Source: Humulus lupulus
Lineage: Eukaryota; Streptophyta; Magnoliopsida; Rosales; Cannabaceae
Direction of reading: 5' to 3'
Assembly: GCF_963169125.1 (NCBI RefSeq)
Contig: NC_084794.1
Coordinates: 112,010,358 to 112,074,357 of the forward strand
Length of the DNA: 64,000 nt
Shown: one piece after another, positions 47,726 to 60,079 of the stretch
How the letters are laid out: every line of letters starts with the position of its first letter
Numbering within the stretch: the first letter of the stretch is position 1
Made by a program: the position numbers and the translations under genes
The notes under the pieces: generated by a model
The model's database searches: none
What the model saw: only the letters and a program-made list of their open reading frames with translations
What the model was told of the DNA's origin: nothing

Positions 47726-49375
47726 TGTAACGCCCTCCTAATCCAGGACCGTTACACTGTGTAGTTAAAATTGTGTCAGACCTCCTGATCAACTCATTTG
47801 GCTTAAAACGTGTAACTAAGGTTAGTGACAATGGTTAGGGTTAAAGTTTTTGGTCAAAGAATCATTGACTTTTATTCCAAAAGCTTTATATAACATGGGA
47901 TCCCAAAATATTACAACACAACTGTTAAAAATGGTAAAACAAAAGTTACATCAGCCGGCCTAAGCGGCAAAACAGGGCTATAACCCTAGTTCCTCTGTGA
48001 TAACCCCGACCGTGATGGTCGAGCAGCTGCATATGTACACGTCGCCACTGAAGCTTTCCAACTCATGGTTGGTCAAGCTTTCCCTTTCCCTTACCTGCAC
48101 CACAAAGCACCCGTGAGTCGAGGCTTAGCAAGAAAACAAAAAGTATAACAACAGAGAAAATAACTCTAAATAACCATTCAACAATAATCAACAACATTAA
48201 TTTTATAGCCAATGTCATTTAGTTCAAACACACGATCATTGGATCGACCTGGGGTCGTTGCCCTATTCATTTGGCTTTTAAGCCAACCCTCGGGCCTATG
48301 CCCTAGCTACATGACCATAGAGTCACTTGGGGTCTCGCCCGTAGCTCTGTCTCACTAGCCATAGAGCTAGCCCAACCTCCGTGGTTCATCTTCGACCTTA
48401 GAGTCGATCAACGTAATAGTACGTTGCTATATTAGGCCAATGCCTTGCGACTAGTGCACTATTGCCGTCCTTGACTTATAAGTCAAGCCCTGATCCAGGA
48501 TTACATACCCTACTTATAGGAAGCAGATGTGGATAGGCACATCTTGTCAATTAAGCACATATTTATGCTAATCATATAATCCCACTGAATAACCATTTTC
48601 ATAATACTAAGCACATTCACATAACGGGGCCACATGCCCTAACCATAGAATTCACATAACGAATATAAGCACTTAGGCATCTAACAAGAAGCATTTAAAA
48701 CAATAACCTAACATAACCAATCCTGGGGCCCAATCCCTAATCACATTGATATACAACAGACGGGCCAAGCCCTAATAACATACAACACGTTCTGGGTGTA
48801 GTTTTCTTACCTTAGGTCCAAGCAAGCGTAAATAAGAACGACCCTCGAGCACGATCCCAGTTCTGAGCCCTTAGCGATAGCCTAAGTCACAACCATTAAA
48901 TAGGATTTTATTAATATCGAGTGATCAAAGCCTTCTGGAAAAAGTCCTAGCCTCCAGGGCCTCGGGTTCCACCAAACCGGGTAGTGGAAACAATCCCGAG
49001 CCCCTAAGGTTAAGTTCCCATGCTCAAAACCTTCTAGGGGTCCAAAAACCCCTTAAGAGTCGCGGCCCTATGCCCCCATACCGCGGCCCAGCCTCCCCAA
49101 TCAGCAGACACGCGCCGCGACCCGCCCTCCTTCCCTGGCTCCCACTTGTTCTAGAGGGCCGCAACACACCAAGAACAGAGCCGCGACCCGACCCCTTCAA
49201 ACCCAGAAAATCCTTCATTTTCAGCAACTAAACCCAAGCCAAACCAACTCAAAAATCACCCCAAAATATAATTCAATTATCCCAAACACTCTACATGTTC
49301 CAGCAACAAAACTCATCAAAAATCACCAAAATTGTTCAAACACTCTAAAAAAGAAAAACACCAAAATTGTTCAAA
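47726..49375 (-). repeat. Truncated gypsy LTR
   Basis: It starts (plus reading) at TGTAACGCCC and is collinear with 60412-62000 and 30713-32487, with the splice-donor-like block at 48794-48812 and the CGCGGCC patch at 49055-49195. The U3-proximal part is missing, and it ends abruptly near 49375 in unrelated sequence. No internal domain is present. Confidence 0.8.
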
Positions 49376-50796
49376 ACTTGACAATTGGAAAATTAATTGG
49401 GTCCTACTATAATTTTGTAAGTTCAAAGCTTAGATTACACAACCGTGATTGGGGATGTTCTACTATAACACATATTCATACAATCGACACATCCCAATTA
49501 CTTGACCCCATCTTCCATGCAATCAATAACAAATTATTAATTTCCTCGTCAACTAAGCCGCCAATGTGGTTTGCAATTTAAACCTATGTACTTCACCGTA
49601 CATGTCAAATGAACTTACAAAATTATAGTATGAATGATTCATCAATTAATCATCTTTTTATATTGTATGAGATTAAATTTTTATTCTCCATTTATGATGG
49701 AAATATTTCAATCACACTTTTTTTAACGAAGTAGTGACTCCTAATCGAGCAACCATATAAATATTATAACTTAAATATGATACGTTTAGTGGTATAATTA
49801 TTATTATACTCTAATTGTGTTACACATCAGGAGATTATAAAATAACTTATGCAAAGGGAAAGTCTTACATACCAAATACCATATAATGGCCAAAATTCAT
49901 TCTAAATTAACTATACAACCTAAAGCTACATAATCAATGGTAATTCATTCTTCTAACTATTAAACAAGTCAAACAAAACTGAAATATTCACTAAGACAAT
50001 TCATTTGTTACTCGCAAAAAAACAAACAATAATTGCTTTCGGTTTTTTTACTTTCAGCTATTATGTTATTACTAACCACTCTATTTAATATTACTTATTG
50101 ACATCAAAATGTTACTTATATGCAGATGAGTTACTGGAAATTCATTACTTTTACATGCAACATTATTCCTGACTACTCCTTTAAAAATTACTAAGTGACT
50201 CTTAAACATTACTTTCCTAATTTCGTAAATATGTTTGAACACAATACTAATTTTACCTTATTGCCCTCCACTGTAGACTTTTTTTTACCTGCAAATTACT
50301 ATTTTACCCATACTTTTCAGACCATGATTCAATATTTTTTTACAACCGGTTTACATCACCTCATCAAGTAAAATCATGTAATAATAAAAACCCAAAATAA
50401 TTCAATAGCTTGACACTTGACAATTTTTTTTGGGTCCCACTTGTTGGACTAAGTCCGATGAAGGACTTAAGAACTTGCCTTCAAATTAACCGAAAAATAA
50501 TAAAAACCAGTCTACTTACTGAAGATATTTGGGTAACATATAAATAAGAAGTAAAAACCGGAACAAATTCACTTTTTCTTCAGCTGGTACGACATCGTTT
50601 GAGAATGTTGACTTCTACCAACAACTCTTTGAACTGTTCTTACAAAAAATAATAATTAAAAAAAGACGACTACTTACAAAAAAGAATAAATAAAAAAAGA
50701 CGACTACTTTGAACTGTGATAGAATAGAAGTAGAGGAACCTTGAGTCTGAAATTGAACTCGAAATTCGAACCCGTAGTCTCCAAGCAAACTAAACC
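49376..50796 (+). other. Upstream region of the DUF423/TMEM256 gene
   Basis: AT-rich, with no transposon recognised. It would contain the promoter and 5' UTR of the gene starting at 50797. A 34-bp tandem duplication lies at 50640-50707. I cannot place a TATA box or transcription start with confidence. Confidence 0.5.
50640..50707. repeat. 34-bp tandem duplication upstream of the host gene
   Basis: Two units, 50640-50673 and 50674-50707, each TTACAAAAAA... ending AAAGACGACTAC, about 90 bp upstream of the start codon. Confidence 0.75.
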
Positions 50797-52735
50797 ATGG
50801 ATCCTCATCACTGGCACAAAATAGCTGCCATTTCTGGTATTACCCTTTTCCTAATTCATTCATACAGATTCTCGTCACTATTACTAAATCTCTTGTCTTT
50901 GATAAAATGAAATTCGTTTAATGAGAAAACCCAGAGCAAATAATTTGTTACTTTTAAATGGAAAACAGGTGCGGCGGCTGTTGGGTTAGGGGCTTATGGT
51001 GCCCACGCCTTCAAACCCCAAAATGCTGCTTACAAAGAGGTTTGTTTTCAATTTCATTTACAACCCAATTGAGAAATGTCAATAATTTGTGGTTTTCTTC
51101 GTTTTTTTTTTTTGTGCAACTTTATTTTTAATGGCATCACTAGGTTTGGCATACTGCGTCTCTTTACCACTTGGTTCACACAGCTGCTTTGCTTGCTGCT
51201 CCAATCACTAAACGACCCCACGTTGTGAGTTTCTTGTTTATGAAATTCAATTATTTTATTAGCGATTTTCTTTGATATGTTTGAATTGAATGTATCTTGG
51301 CTGATTTTATATTTCAGTTTGGAGGCCTTGTGAGTGCTGGTCTCGTGGCATTCTCTGGGACGTAAGTGCCATGTTTTGTTCATGTCGTAGTTTTCTAAAC
51401 GAAATGGATTGTATTGGGGTTGTTCATTGTGTTTTCCTGCTCAAATTTTCAAGATAAGTGGTTCATTTGATGATAAAGTTTACTGAAATGAGACTTTTTC
51501 AAATCCAAATCTTTGTATAATTCCATGTCCAAATCAATGCCTAAATATTACATTATACAATTCATAAACCAACTAGTTAGTTTAAGTGTCTGTTTTATAA
51601 TTTTTAAAATGCTGTGTTAGCTCTGCACTGTTTCGAAATGTAATTTGATAGAAATTAGGACTCGTAATGTTCATTTGGCTTGTCGGGTCATTGTTAAAAA
51701 TGCTTGAATGTTAGAAGGCTTCTAAAGGTTTTGTTGATAAGGCTATCTTTCCTATTTACTCTTAAAACCAATGACTCAGTGAGAGCGCTGAACTGGTACT
51801 ATAGATTATTCCGTAAAACCTCAATTCCGTTGAGTAACATATTACACATTTGCCATGTTTTTTCTTTTGTGAAAGAACTTAAAGAACCAGTCTTATAAAA
51901 GCCACACTTGTAAGGAAATAATCAATGATGTTTGTGTTGATACGAAGGCATCAAGTTTACTGCCCCACTTTAAAGGAGCATTTGATTTGTCATCCTTAAT
52001 ACCAAAAGCCAACTGCATTTCACTGTGCGTGTTTTTTTTAAAGGAGCATTTATATATGTACATATGTGTGTGTGCGTGTATGTTTGTTTTGTCAATTGGA
52101 CAACCTTGTTGCCACAAGGGGTTTATCACTTGTGCTTAAGTTCACATGGTATCTGAGGCAATGCTATTTCTCGTATTGAATTACTATTTAGTCATATAAT
52201 CGTTGTGTTGTTCCAAAAAGACATTCTTTTAAAAACGGGATGGCCAAGCTTCACTCTTTTACGAAATATTGTACTCTTAGGTAGACCTTATTATGGAGGA
52301 GTCAGAATCCAACATGAGATGAAACTTTTTCACTGGAAAGAGTTGACGAGATCTTGTTGGATTTATAATCAGGGGACCTCACCTTCTTTATATTGCTATG
52401 AAGTCCAGGTGCAAAAGGCAGGTCATGAGGTTCAAAATGCCTTTTAAATTAAACAGCAGGAGGCAGCTGTGAATTTCGGATGCCTCTTAATTTTCATCTC
52501 TCCCTATTTGCAATGCCTTGCCTTTGGGGGACTTTTATTATTTTATAATATTTACTAGCTAGTTCAATTGTTTGCTTCTTTTGCTGTATTCTTGTCAGTG
52601 ATTCTTTTACAGTTGATCATATATGGATTTTGTAGGTGTTATGTCGTGGCACTTCTTGAGGACCGGAAGTATTCTACCTTGGCTCCATTTGGTGGGTTTG
52701 CTTTCATGGCTGCTTGGGCTAGCTTGCTTTTCTAA
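50797..52735 (+). CDS. DUF423/TMEM256-family small membrane protein, five exons
   Basis: Exons: 50797-50836, 50969-51039, 51144-51224, 51318-51361 and 52636-52735; TAA at 52733-52735. All four introns are GT-AG (GTATTA, GTTTGT, GTGAGT, GTAAGT donors), and the exons sum to 336 nt, giving 111 residues. The protein starts MDPHHWHKIAAISG. It has the family signature GAYGAHAF (residues 21-28), TASLYHLVHTAALL (41-54), FSGTCYVVAL (about 76-85) and APFGGFAFMAAW (95-106), with four hydrophobic stretches fitting a small multi-pass membrane protein. Family members are DUF423 (bacterial) and TMEM256 (eukaryotic), usually 110-130 residues; biochemical function is not established. No frame damage, so it is likely an expressed gene. 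It is the only convincing host gene here. Confidence 0.93.
51362..52635 (+). other. Long intron 4 of the DUF423/TMEM256 gene
   Basis: At 1274 bp it is far longer than introns 1-3 (132, 104 and 93 bp). It contains a TATATGTACATATGTGTGTG repeat near 52050. The ORFs inside are intronic shadows. No transposon ends were identified. Confidence 0.8.
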
Positions 52736-54678
52736 TGCTGCTTAACTTCAATGAAAGCTTGACGTTATCGATATGCAGTCACACAGTCACGCATCTTCGG
52801 TATGAACTGTAAACAACTTTCAATCTCTTGGTTTTTCCCTTCATCTTTCCACTGACTTTTACCAAATACACCCCCATTTACGTGTGAATAGTTGATTTTG
52901 TAAGCATCAACTTATTAATTTCTCTCAGCACTTTAATGTTTCGTATAACACTGTTAAAAACATTATGCTATACAAAGTACACTGTCATAAAAACTCAGTT
53001 TATGGTTCAAACAAACCAGTCTGAATAAAAAAACTTGAGCACATTAAATCATGTAATTTACATGATTATCCTTGTTCTCATCCAACATTCGCAATCCCAG
53101 TGCAGTGACATATTTTCCAATGTTTACTCTTGATTTAAACAACATATATGATAATTTGTTTACTTGGGGTTTTCATTAACAAGCTTTGTTGGAATATTAT
53201 CATCAGTGGAGATAGAAATATTAAGATATAAAAGAACCGAAAAGCATGCCGTGATCTGCTTTGTTACTCGAGTAGTCAGATTAGTTTGCTCTATTAATTC
53301 ATAATGGGATGGCTTCATTGTCGTCTCAGTGCTCCCTCTTCACCAGGCACCATGTGATAGTCTTTCTATTATGATTGCTCTTTCTTATTATAAAGGATAG
53401 TCTCTTATTCTATTATTAATAATGGAAAATTGTTATATTAAATCATTTTTACTATTTTTAATATTTGAATTTTTTTTTTTGAAGCAAAATAAATTTCAGC
53501 CCAATTTATGGTAATGAATGAAGTAAATAACTTTAAATTACACATAGCACTGAAAATTTCAGCCCAATTTATGGTAATGAATGAAGCAAAAATTCTTTTA
53601 AAAAATACAGAATTTTACAAAAATTAAAAAAAAAATACGGATTTGAGTTTGTAATAGCTGTTTATTACAATTTTTCTATTTAGTCGGTAAATAATGTTTA
53701 CAAAATTGTAATATATGGTTAAAAACTTATAAACTTTAATTATAAATTTGTAAATTTTGGTTAAAAAAACAATATTGTTACAAATTTCTTAATTTTGTTT
53801 ACAAAAAAAAAAAAAATCTACGATTATGTTTTTATGTATTTTTGTAATTTTCTTTCTTTCTAAATTCTATTACTTTTAGTATCTTTTTAAAATTTTAAGT
53901 ATTTTTGTATACTTTCCTTTTTTTTTTCTTGTCCTAAATGAAAATTTGGCACTCAATATATATTTAATTAAAAACAGGCTCGATTCCAGATAATAAGGGC
54001 AGTTCAAAAATAGTTTAAAGTCCAAACAGTGAATTCACACCCTATATTTATACCTCCAAATGTATCTCCAATTATCTAAGTCAGAAGATCATCACTTTCA
54101 AATGGACATGCAAATCAGCATTGAAATTGAATAATGGATATACACTCTATATCTACATCATACTTATATCAACTGGATGAGAATTAAACAAAGGAACCAC
54201 ATGCATAAAATTGGTGTGCCTATGTGCTTGCAATATATAACCAAATGCATAATATTGCTTTTGTATGTATAGCATGATGATGCCTACATATATCAATAGT
54301 GTTTTGAATATTATGGGTATTTACTGTTTTGTTACGTTCTTGCTGTGTTGTATTATTAGGATTTATTGTATGGTTGGACTAATTTGTCCTTATATTGGTC
54401 TCGCTCTTTCTCTACTAAGAACAAATTTGGTATTTTAAAACTCTAATAGAGATTGGAGTTGTATTGTCGCTTTATGTTATTATTGGTCAAATGGGGGCAC
54501 GGTAATGAATCATTTTATTTAATGCCAAATTGTTTTTATGTTTTATTTTTCATCAATTTCATAATTTTGAATATTTTACAAATCAATACAAAGTTGGGTT
54601 ATTTTAGATCCACTTACATAAAATCTCTCTAGCTACATTAATAGGGTAACCGAATACCTACATTGGTCTTACTATTAG
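52736..54678. other. Downstream intergenic region
   Basis: It starts with the 3' UTR of the upstream gene, then AT-rich sequence. A 33-bp word starting AAATTTCAGCCC is repeated at 53491-53523 and 53554-53586. I see no gene. Confidence 0.55.
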
Positions 54679-55462
54679 GAGTACTCACAATCTAAATCAA
54701 TACAATTAGGCCGAATCAATCTAATTCAATCTAATTAAAATAAATAAATATCTAATTATAATTTGATAATTTAGATTTAAAAAGTTAAATATTTATTAGA
54801 TTTGATCGATTGGTCAAATTCTATTTTCAAAATCCAATCTCAAAAGATCCAACTCAACATATATATATATATATAAATATATATAGTTTATTTTTATAAT
54901 ATTTAAACGATAACTATATTTAATCTATTAATTTTATAATTGCTATTACATATTCTACTGTACACCCTACTAGGAAGAAAAAACCCTGAGTGTATCTTAT
55001 TCCTTTTATTTTACTAGGGTCTTCACTCTTTAGTCAAAAACACATACTTGCCTCTCTCAATAGTCACCACCTCATCTCCTCTTCCCCTTCCTCATTTTCA
55101 TGATACTCAACTCATGAACGTTGGACCACGAAGCCAAAAGCTATTTAGCTACAAGATTCTTTTCCTTAATAGCACATAACTGAATAATCCAATTAGATTA
55201 CTTTGGATGTAGAAGCTAATTGCACTAGGTTGGATGATGATTTCCAACATCCAACCTTTAACTGCCTTAGATTGGTTAGGTGTAAAAAGCTTGAATTGAA
55301 TTGGGTGATCAACCTTAAATCCAACTAGTAATTGTATTGGATTGGATTGAATTGGATGTTGAGACTAGATTGGATTGGATGATGATTTCAAACATCCAAC
55401 CTTTCATTGGATTCAAAAATGTAAAATGTTTGGATTGGATTGGAATGGATAATCACTCCTAC
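54679..55462. mobile_element. Probable hAT-like non-autonomous element
   Basis: The ends resemble each other in inverted orientation (TAGGAGT...). The interior ends carry many subterminal ATTGGATTGG / CCAATCCAAT words, especially at 55325-55455, as in plant hAT-derived elements. No transposase is present. TSD not confirmed and TIRs diverged. A (TA)n tract lies at 54860-54890. Confidence 0.4.
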
Positions 55463-55615
55463 TTGATACTAACAAAATATATTGAATTTATTTTAATAAA
55501 CGGTAACCCATTATCTACGATAATCAATTACTTACATTAACCATTAAGTTTTTTTTTACTGTCATTGATCACCTTATCTGCATTAATTCTACATATTTTG
55601 AAGGTGGTAACAAGT

Positions 55616-56435
55616 TACCTATGGGAAAAGGAGGAGTTCGATATGAGTGGTGGCAATCGATTACTTCACGAAGTGGGTAGAAGTCGAACCTCTGGCAACC
55701 ATCACCTCAAAGAGAGTCCTGGATTTTGTGGTGAAGAGTATCATCTGTCGATTTGGGCTTCCTAAGAAGATTGCGTCAGACAACGGGATGCAGTTCAACA
55801 GTGATCTCTTCACAAACTTTTGTGAAAGATACGAGATAACGAAGAGTTTTTCGTCGGTAGCATACCCACAAGCCAATGGCCAGGTCGAGGCTGTAAGTAA
55901 GACCCTCAAGGCGAGCCTGAAGAAAAGGTTGGACGAAGCCAAAGGATTATGGCCTGAGCAGCTCCCGCGAGTACTCTAGGCCTACCGAACTTCCCACCGG
56001 ACCTCCACAGGGAATACTCCTTTCTCACTAACCTTCGGAAGCGAGGACATGCTTCCAATTGAAGCAATGGTGGCTACTAATAGGCAGAAGACTTTTGATC
56101 AATAATAGAATAATGAGCTACTTAGCGCATCCCTCAATCTGATCGAGGAAAAATGAGAGGAATCGCAATTACAGTTCGCCCATTATCAACAAAAGACCAC
56201 TCAGTATTTCAATTCAAAAGTCAAGGGACGCAGACTCGGATTGGGCGATCTGGTACTCTGGAGGGTCTTTTTGGCGAATAAGGACTCCAAGGATGATGTG
56301 TTGGGCCAGAACTGGGAAGGACCCTACCAGATCGTAGAAGTCTTACGTGAAGGGACTTTTAAAATAGCCCGATTAAATGGGGAAGTACTCCCACGGACCT
56401 GGAATGCTCTTCATTTAAAAAAGTATAATCAATAA
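55616..56435 (+). pseudogene. Integrase C-terminal half of Tat-type gypsy element
   Basis: It begins LPMGKGGVRY, then shifts frame to VVAIDYFTKWVEVEPLAT, so the first catalytic Asp is kept (AIDYF). The second is in IASDNGMQF and the Glu in GQVEAVSKTLK. The frame breaks after LPRVL with a stop where relatives have W. It resumes through AYRTSHRTSTGNTPF and ends in the C-terminal domain (GDLVLWRVF ... GPYQIVEVLREGTFKI, LKKYNQ). Everything before the core is missing. It is not functional. Confidence 0.88.
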
Positions 56436-56640
56436 TATTACCATCAATGTAAGGCTTATTTATAAAAGCCATTTCAAATAATGATAGATGGATTATTGAA
56501 TAACCATTTCTTAGTTTTAATATTGCAAGCTCATGTTCTCACATTGTAAAAGTAACCAGAAAATTTATACATTCGGGTTACTTGGGGGGCACATAATCGA
56601 GTTTTTGAGAGACTTAAGCCTACTCGGATAAGATTAAAGA

Positions 56641-57080
56641 CTTGGAAGCTGGGAGAAATTGATTATTCAATGACTTTTTTAAAGCTTGAGTTTTTAATCA
56701 ACCTAGCACGAACTAAGCTTTAATTCGTCTAAAACCCTAGACATAACCAGGTTCGAAGCTTAGAAGCTTGGAGAAATGGATTATTTAATGGCTTTTTAAA
56801 GTTCGAGTTTTCAATAAACCTAGCACGAACTAAGCTTTAATTCGTCTAAAACCCTGGATATAACCAGGTCCGAAGCTTGAAAGCTTGGATAAATTGATTA
56901 TTCAACGACTTTTTAAAGTTCGAGTTTTCAATAAACCTAACACAAACTAAACTTAAAAAAAAGAAAATTTTAACCCTGGATATAACCAGGTCCGAGGCCT
57001 GATTCTTAACATGTATAATGCTATTAAACTTATTAAAAACCCTAGATATAACCATATCTGATGCCTGATTCTTAACACGT
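56641..57080 (+). repeat. ~120-bp tandem repeat in Tat 3' region
   Basis: Three main units begin near 56641, 56763 and 56881 (period about 119-120 bp), followed by two shorter units near 56970 and 57040. Each holds a near-palindrome CCTGGATATAACCAGG (variants at 56748, 56864, 56975 and 57044). Similarity falls towards the right. Tandem repeats at this site are known from Tat-lineage elements. Confidence 0.85.
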
Positions 57081-57364
57081 ATGATGCAAATAAGCGAGCA
57101 AATTCTTGGATACAACTAAGATTGATAAAATCTATCTCGATCTAAAGTCGTTCCTTAAGATTTCGAATGTACAAGAGCATAAGAATTCATAAACATGAGA
57201 AAATAGTAAAGGAAAGACAAATAGATCACAAGTTAGATGTATATTCAAATAAGAAAAATATCGTCACATCGAAGAGAAAAAACCTCAAGCTAAGCCCGAA
57301 GGCAATTGTTTTAATCCCAAGGGATTGTTAGAATATTTATGATAATGATTACAAAAGAAAATCA

Positions 57365-60079
57365 TAAATAAAGTCATTGGGCTCCGTCAGCTCGCCCCGC
57401 TGAAGTAACCTCCTCGTCATCTCCCTAAACTACTCTGGAAGCCTCACCAGTCTCCGAGGGTTCTTGCAAAAACTTAATATTGAATTTAGCAAGATACGGA
57501 TCCCATAGCTCGAGCTCCATGAAGGAGAAATTCTCGTCCTGGTTGAAAGCCCAGCAACGGTAAAGCATCTCCTCCATTGTTGATGAAGACAGTGCTGCTT
57601 CCTCCTTGGCTTTAACCTTGGCTTCGATTAACTTTGCTTTTAGTTCGTCATTCTCGGCCTGAAACTAGTCAGCACGGCAATTCGCCTTCGTGGGCTGAGC
57701 CTGAGTGGCAGACAACGCGATCTTCGCGGATTGCTCGCATTCCTAAGAAGTGATGAGAGCACCCTTGGCAACCTGCTCATTCTCTTGAGCAACATTCAGG
57801 GCGGCTCTGGCAGCGTTTAGGTCAGCTCGAAGTTCTTCGTTCCTGGCCTTGACACGAGCTATATTTCGGTATTGAGCCAAGACAGACTGCAAAATAACGA
57901 AGCAAGTCAATAAAAAATAATAAGCATAATAAAGAAAGGTTAGTAGTGGGAAAAGGACTCACAGTGAGGTTCATCCCCATGGCAGACTCGAGGACATCTT
58001 CGGTGATGCATTCCTCTATGGTCTTCAAATCCCTAGCATCGGACTTATACGCATGGGCCACCATATGAATCGCCATCTCATATACGATTCCTCGAAAGGC
58101 CTCGAGAATCTTGTCCAGATCGTGTGGCTCGACCGGTATCCGAACGAGAGGAATCTCACTTTGGACGGGAGGTTCGTTTTGGATCACTTGGGGGGTGTGA
58201 GGGAGGCATATGTCGAGGAGGGGGAGGAGGAATTTATTGGACAGTGACAGTTGTCACTGGAGCTGGTTCCCGAGCAGTGCTCACACTTTTACCCTTAAAG
58301 GGGGATTGTGTGGTACCCCCCATTTTAGGGGTGGACTTCTTTGCCACCCTGGGCCTTTTCATTACGTGACCAATTCCAGATCCCCCAGAAGGCACTCCTT
58401 AGATCGAGAGCTCCTGATGATTCCATATCTTCACCTGAAAAAAGAGCAAAAAGATAATTTAATTCACAGGAGTAATGCTTCAAAGATATTATTAATGCAA
58501 AAAAGAAAAGAGAACAAGGATCCTACCCTTCAGGCTAGGGGAGGAATCTATTACGATCAGCTCGGGTGTATGGCCCAGGCTAGGCACGACCTCCAACTCT
58601 GGGATTAACGGAGGGGAGGGAGAATCTAAGGCTACGATCTCTTGGATCATAGGGGGTTCAGGTCCCTCCTCGGGGCTGGATTCATCTACGTGCTGCCTAA
58701 ATCCAGGAGCAAATGCACCCTAGAGCAGAGAAGGCAGGTCCTATGGTTTGTTTCATATTCTTCGAAGATGGTGCATAGTTTAGGGTGTTATCAACTACAA
58801 CAATGCCTTTGGGATAGAAATGATCATAGCGTACCACCAAATGGTCCACGCATTGGGGGAGGGTTACGTTTAGATCCAGTTCGGTAGATGTCGGCTAACG
58901 AGCTGGTTAGGGTTAAAACGGATTAATTTAAAGCTGGCAGTAGCCCGATCTAATTCTCTAAAAAGGTATGTGCTACCTTGGCCGAAAGGGTCGACTGCTG
59001 CCCCAGACGTAGCTCGCTCAGGATCGATCCCCTGATCAGCTTTAGGAGCTCGTCTTTTTTGCACAATTGGCGCCACGTCTTCTTCCTCTTCAGTGTCCTT
59101 AGTAGCTGGTAGGGCCTCTTAAGAAGAGGGAAGCTCGAGGATAACTGGGAGCGGAGCTCGGGTCCTCAGAGCTAATGTCTGACCGTCGCTGATCAATTTG
59201 CATGCCAACACGGTGGCATCATTCACGACCTGGCAATAATCTTTTTCCCTAGGGGGAGACTGGACAAAGTCTCGTATTGACCCCCAAGGATCACAGATTT
59301 TCCAATCCTTGCGAATATAGCCGCACGAGGAGCAAACTCAGTCAGGACATATAAAAAAAAATACAATGAAAGGAATAAAAATTCACGTGCTGAATTCACA
59401 AAGATAGAAGACTTACGAGGACGGTTGAAGTATCGATGTTCACAATTCTTGAATCCATTCAACATAAAGAATAAATCTTTATAGTCATTTGGGTGGCTGG
59501 GAATCTCGATGACGGAGCTGGAGTTAGGGAATTTGGTGAGGTAATAAAACCCATCACCTCGTCCTTTCTGGCCAGGACTCGTTTTGAGGCAGAAGAAATA
59601 TAAATTGTCTACTGGAGTGGGGACCTCCCACTCATGCCTCAGAAACAGATATTTTAGTCCCGCCAAAAGTCTGTAAGAATTTGGGGGGAGCTGGAAGAGA
59701 GCCAATTTGACTTGGTTCAAGAAATCTACGAAGTATTGGTCCAGTGGGAGGAAAGCGCCAGCCTTCAGGTGCTCGTCACTCCAAGCCCCATAGTCGTCTT
59801 GGAAGAAGGCACAACTCTGTTCCACTTCAAATGCAGGTCGGGCGAGGAGACCGTCAGCTCTCATCTCGATATTATGACTCAAGAGGATTTTGTTCACCTT
59901 CCCCTAAGTCGTTATCTTTGAGACTATGTGCTCTGCCTTGAAAAAAGCATTGGGGTGACGATGACTTCTCTCTCCACCACAGGACCAAAATGTGGGATAG
60001 GAGATTCAGAGGTGATTTGCTTGCCTTTATTTTTGCTTTGGGTAGATGAGCTCACAACATTCTTTTTAGGAGGTGCCAT
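57365..60079 (-). pseudogene. Antisense accessory ORF of Tat-type element, apparently spliced
   Basis: The minus-strand frame starts at ATG 60079-60077 (MAPPKKNVVSSSTQSKNKG) and soon has a frameshift. It continues at 59223-59897 with a conserved block: FQDDYGAWSDEHLKAGAFLP, FQLPPNSYRLLAGLKYLFL, then RHEWEVPTPVDNLYFFCLK and KNCEHRYFNRP. It resembles the 'putative gypsy type transposon' family (Transposase_28), encoded antisense in some gypsy elements. Candidate GT-AG introns on minus: 57962-57887 (76 bp), 58526-58435 (92 bp) and one starting 59416 with an uncertain acceptor. The C-terminal part near 57400-57880 is Ala/Glu/Lys-rich and coiled-coil-like. Several stops interrupt it. The function of this ORF in the lineage is unknown. 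Confidence 0.65.

Noticed and set aside
51054..52447. ORFs of 64-109 codons on both strands
   Set aside because: They fall in introns of the DUF423/TMEM256 gene or overlap its exons in antisense.
58053..58887. Plus-strand ORFs of 64-132 codons
   Set aside because: They are antisense to the Tat accessory ORF, whose splice sites and conserved block are on minus.
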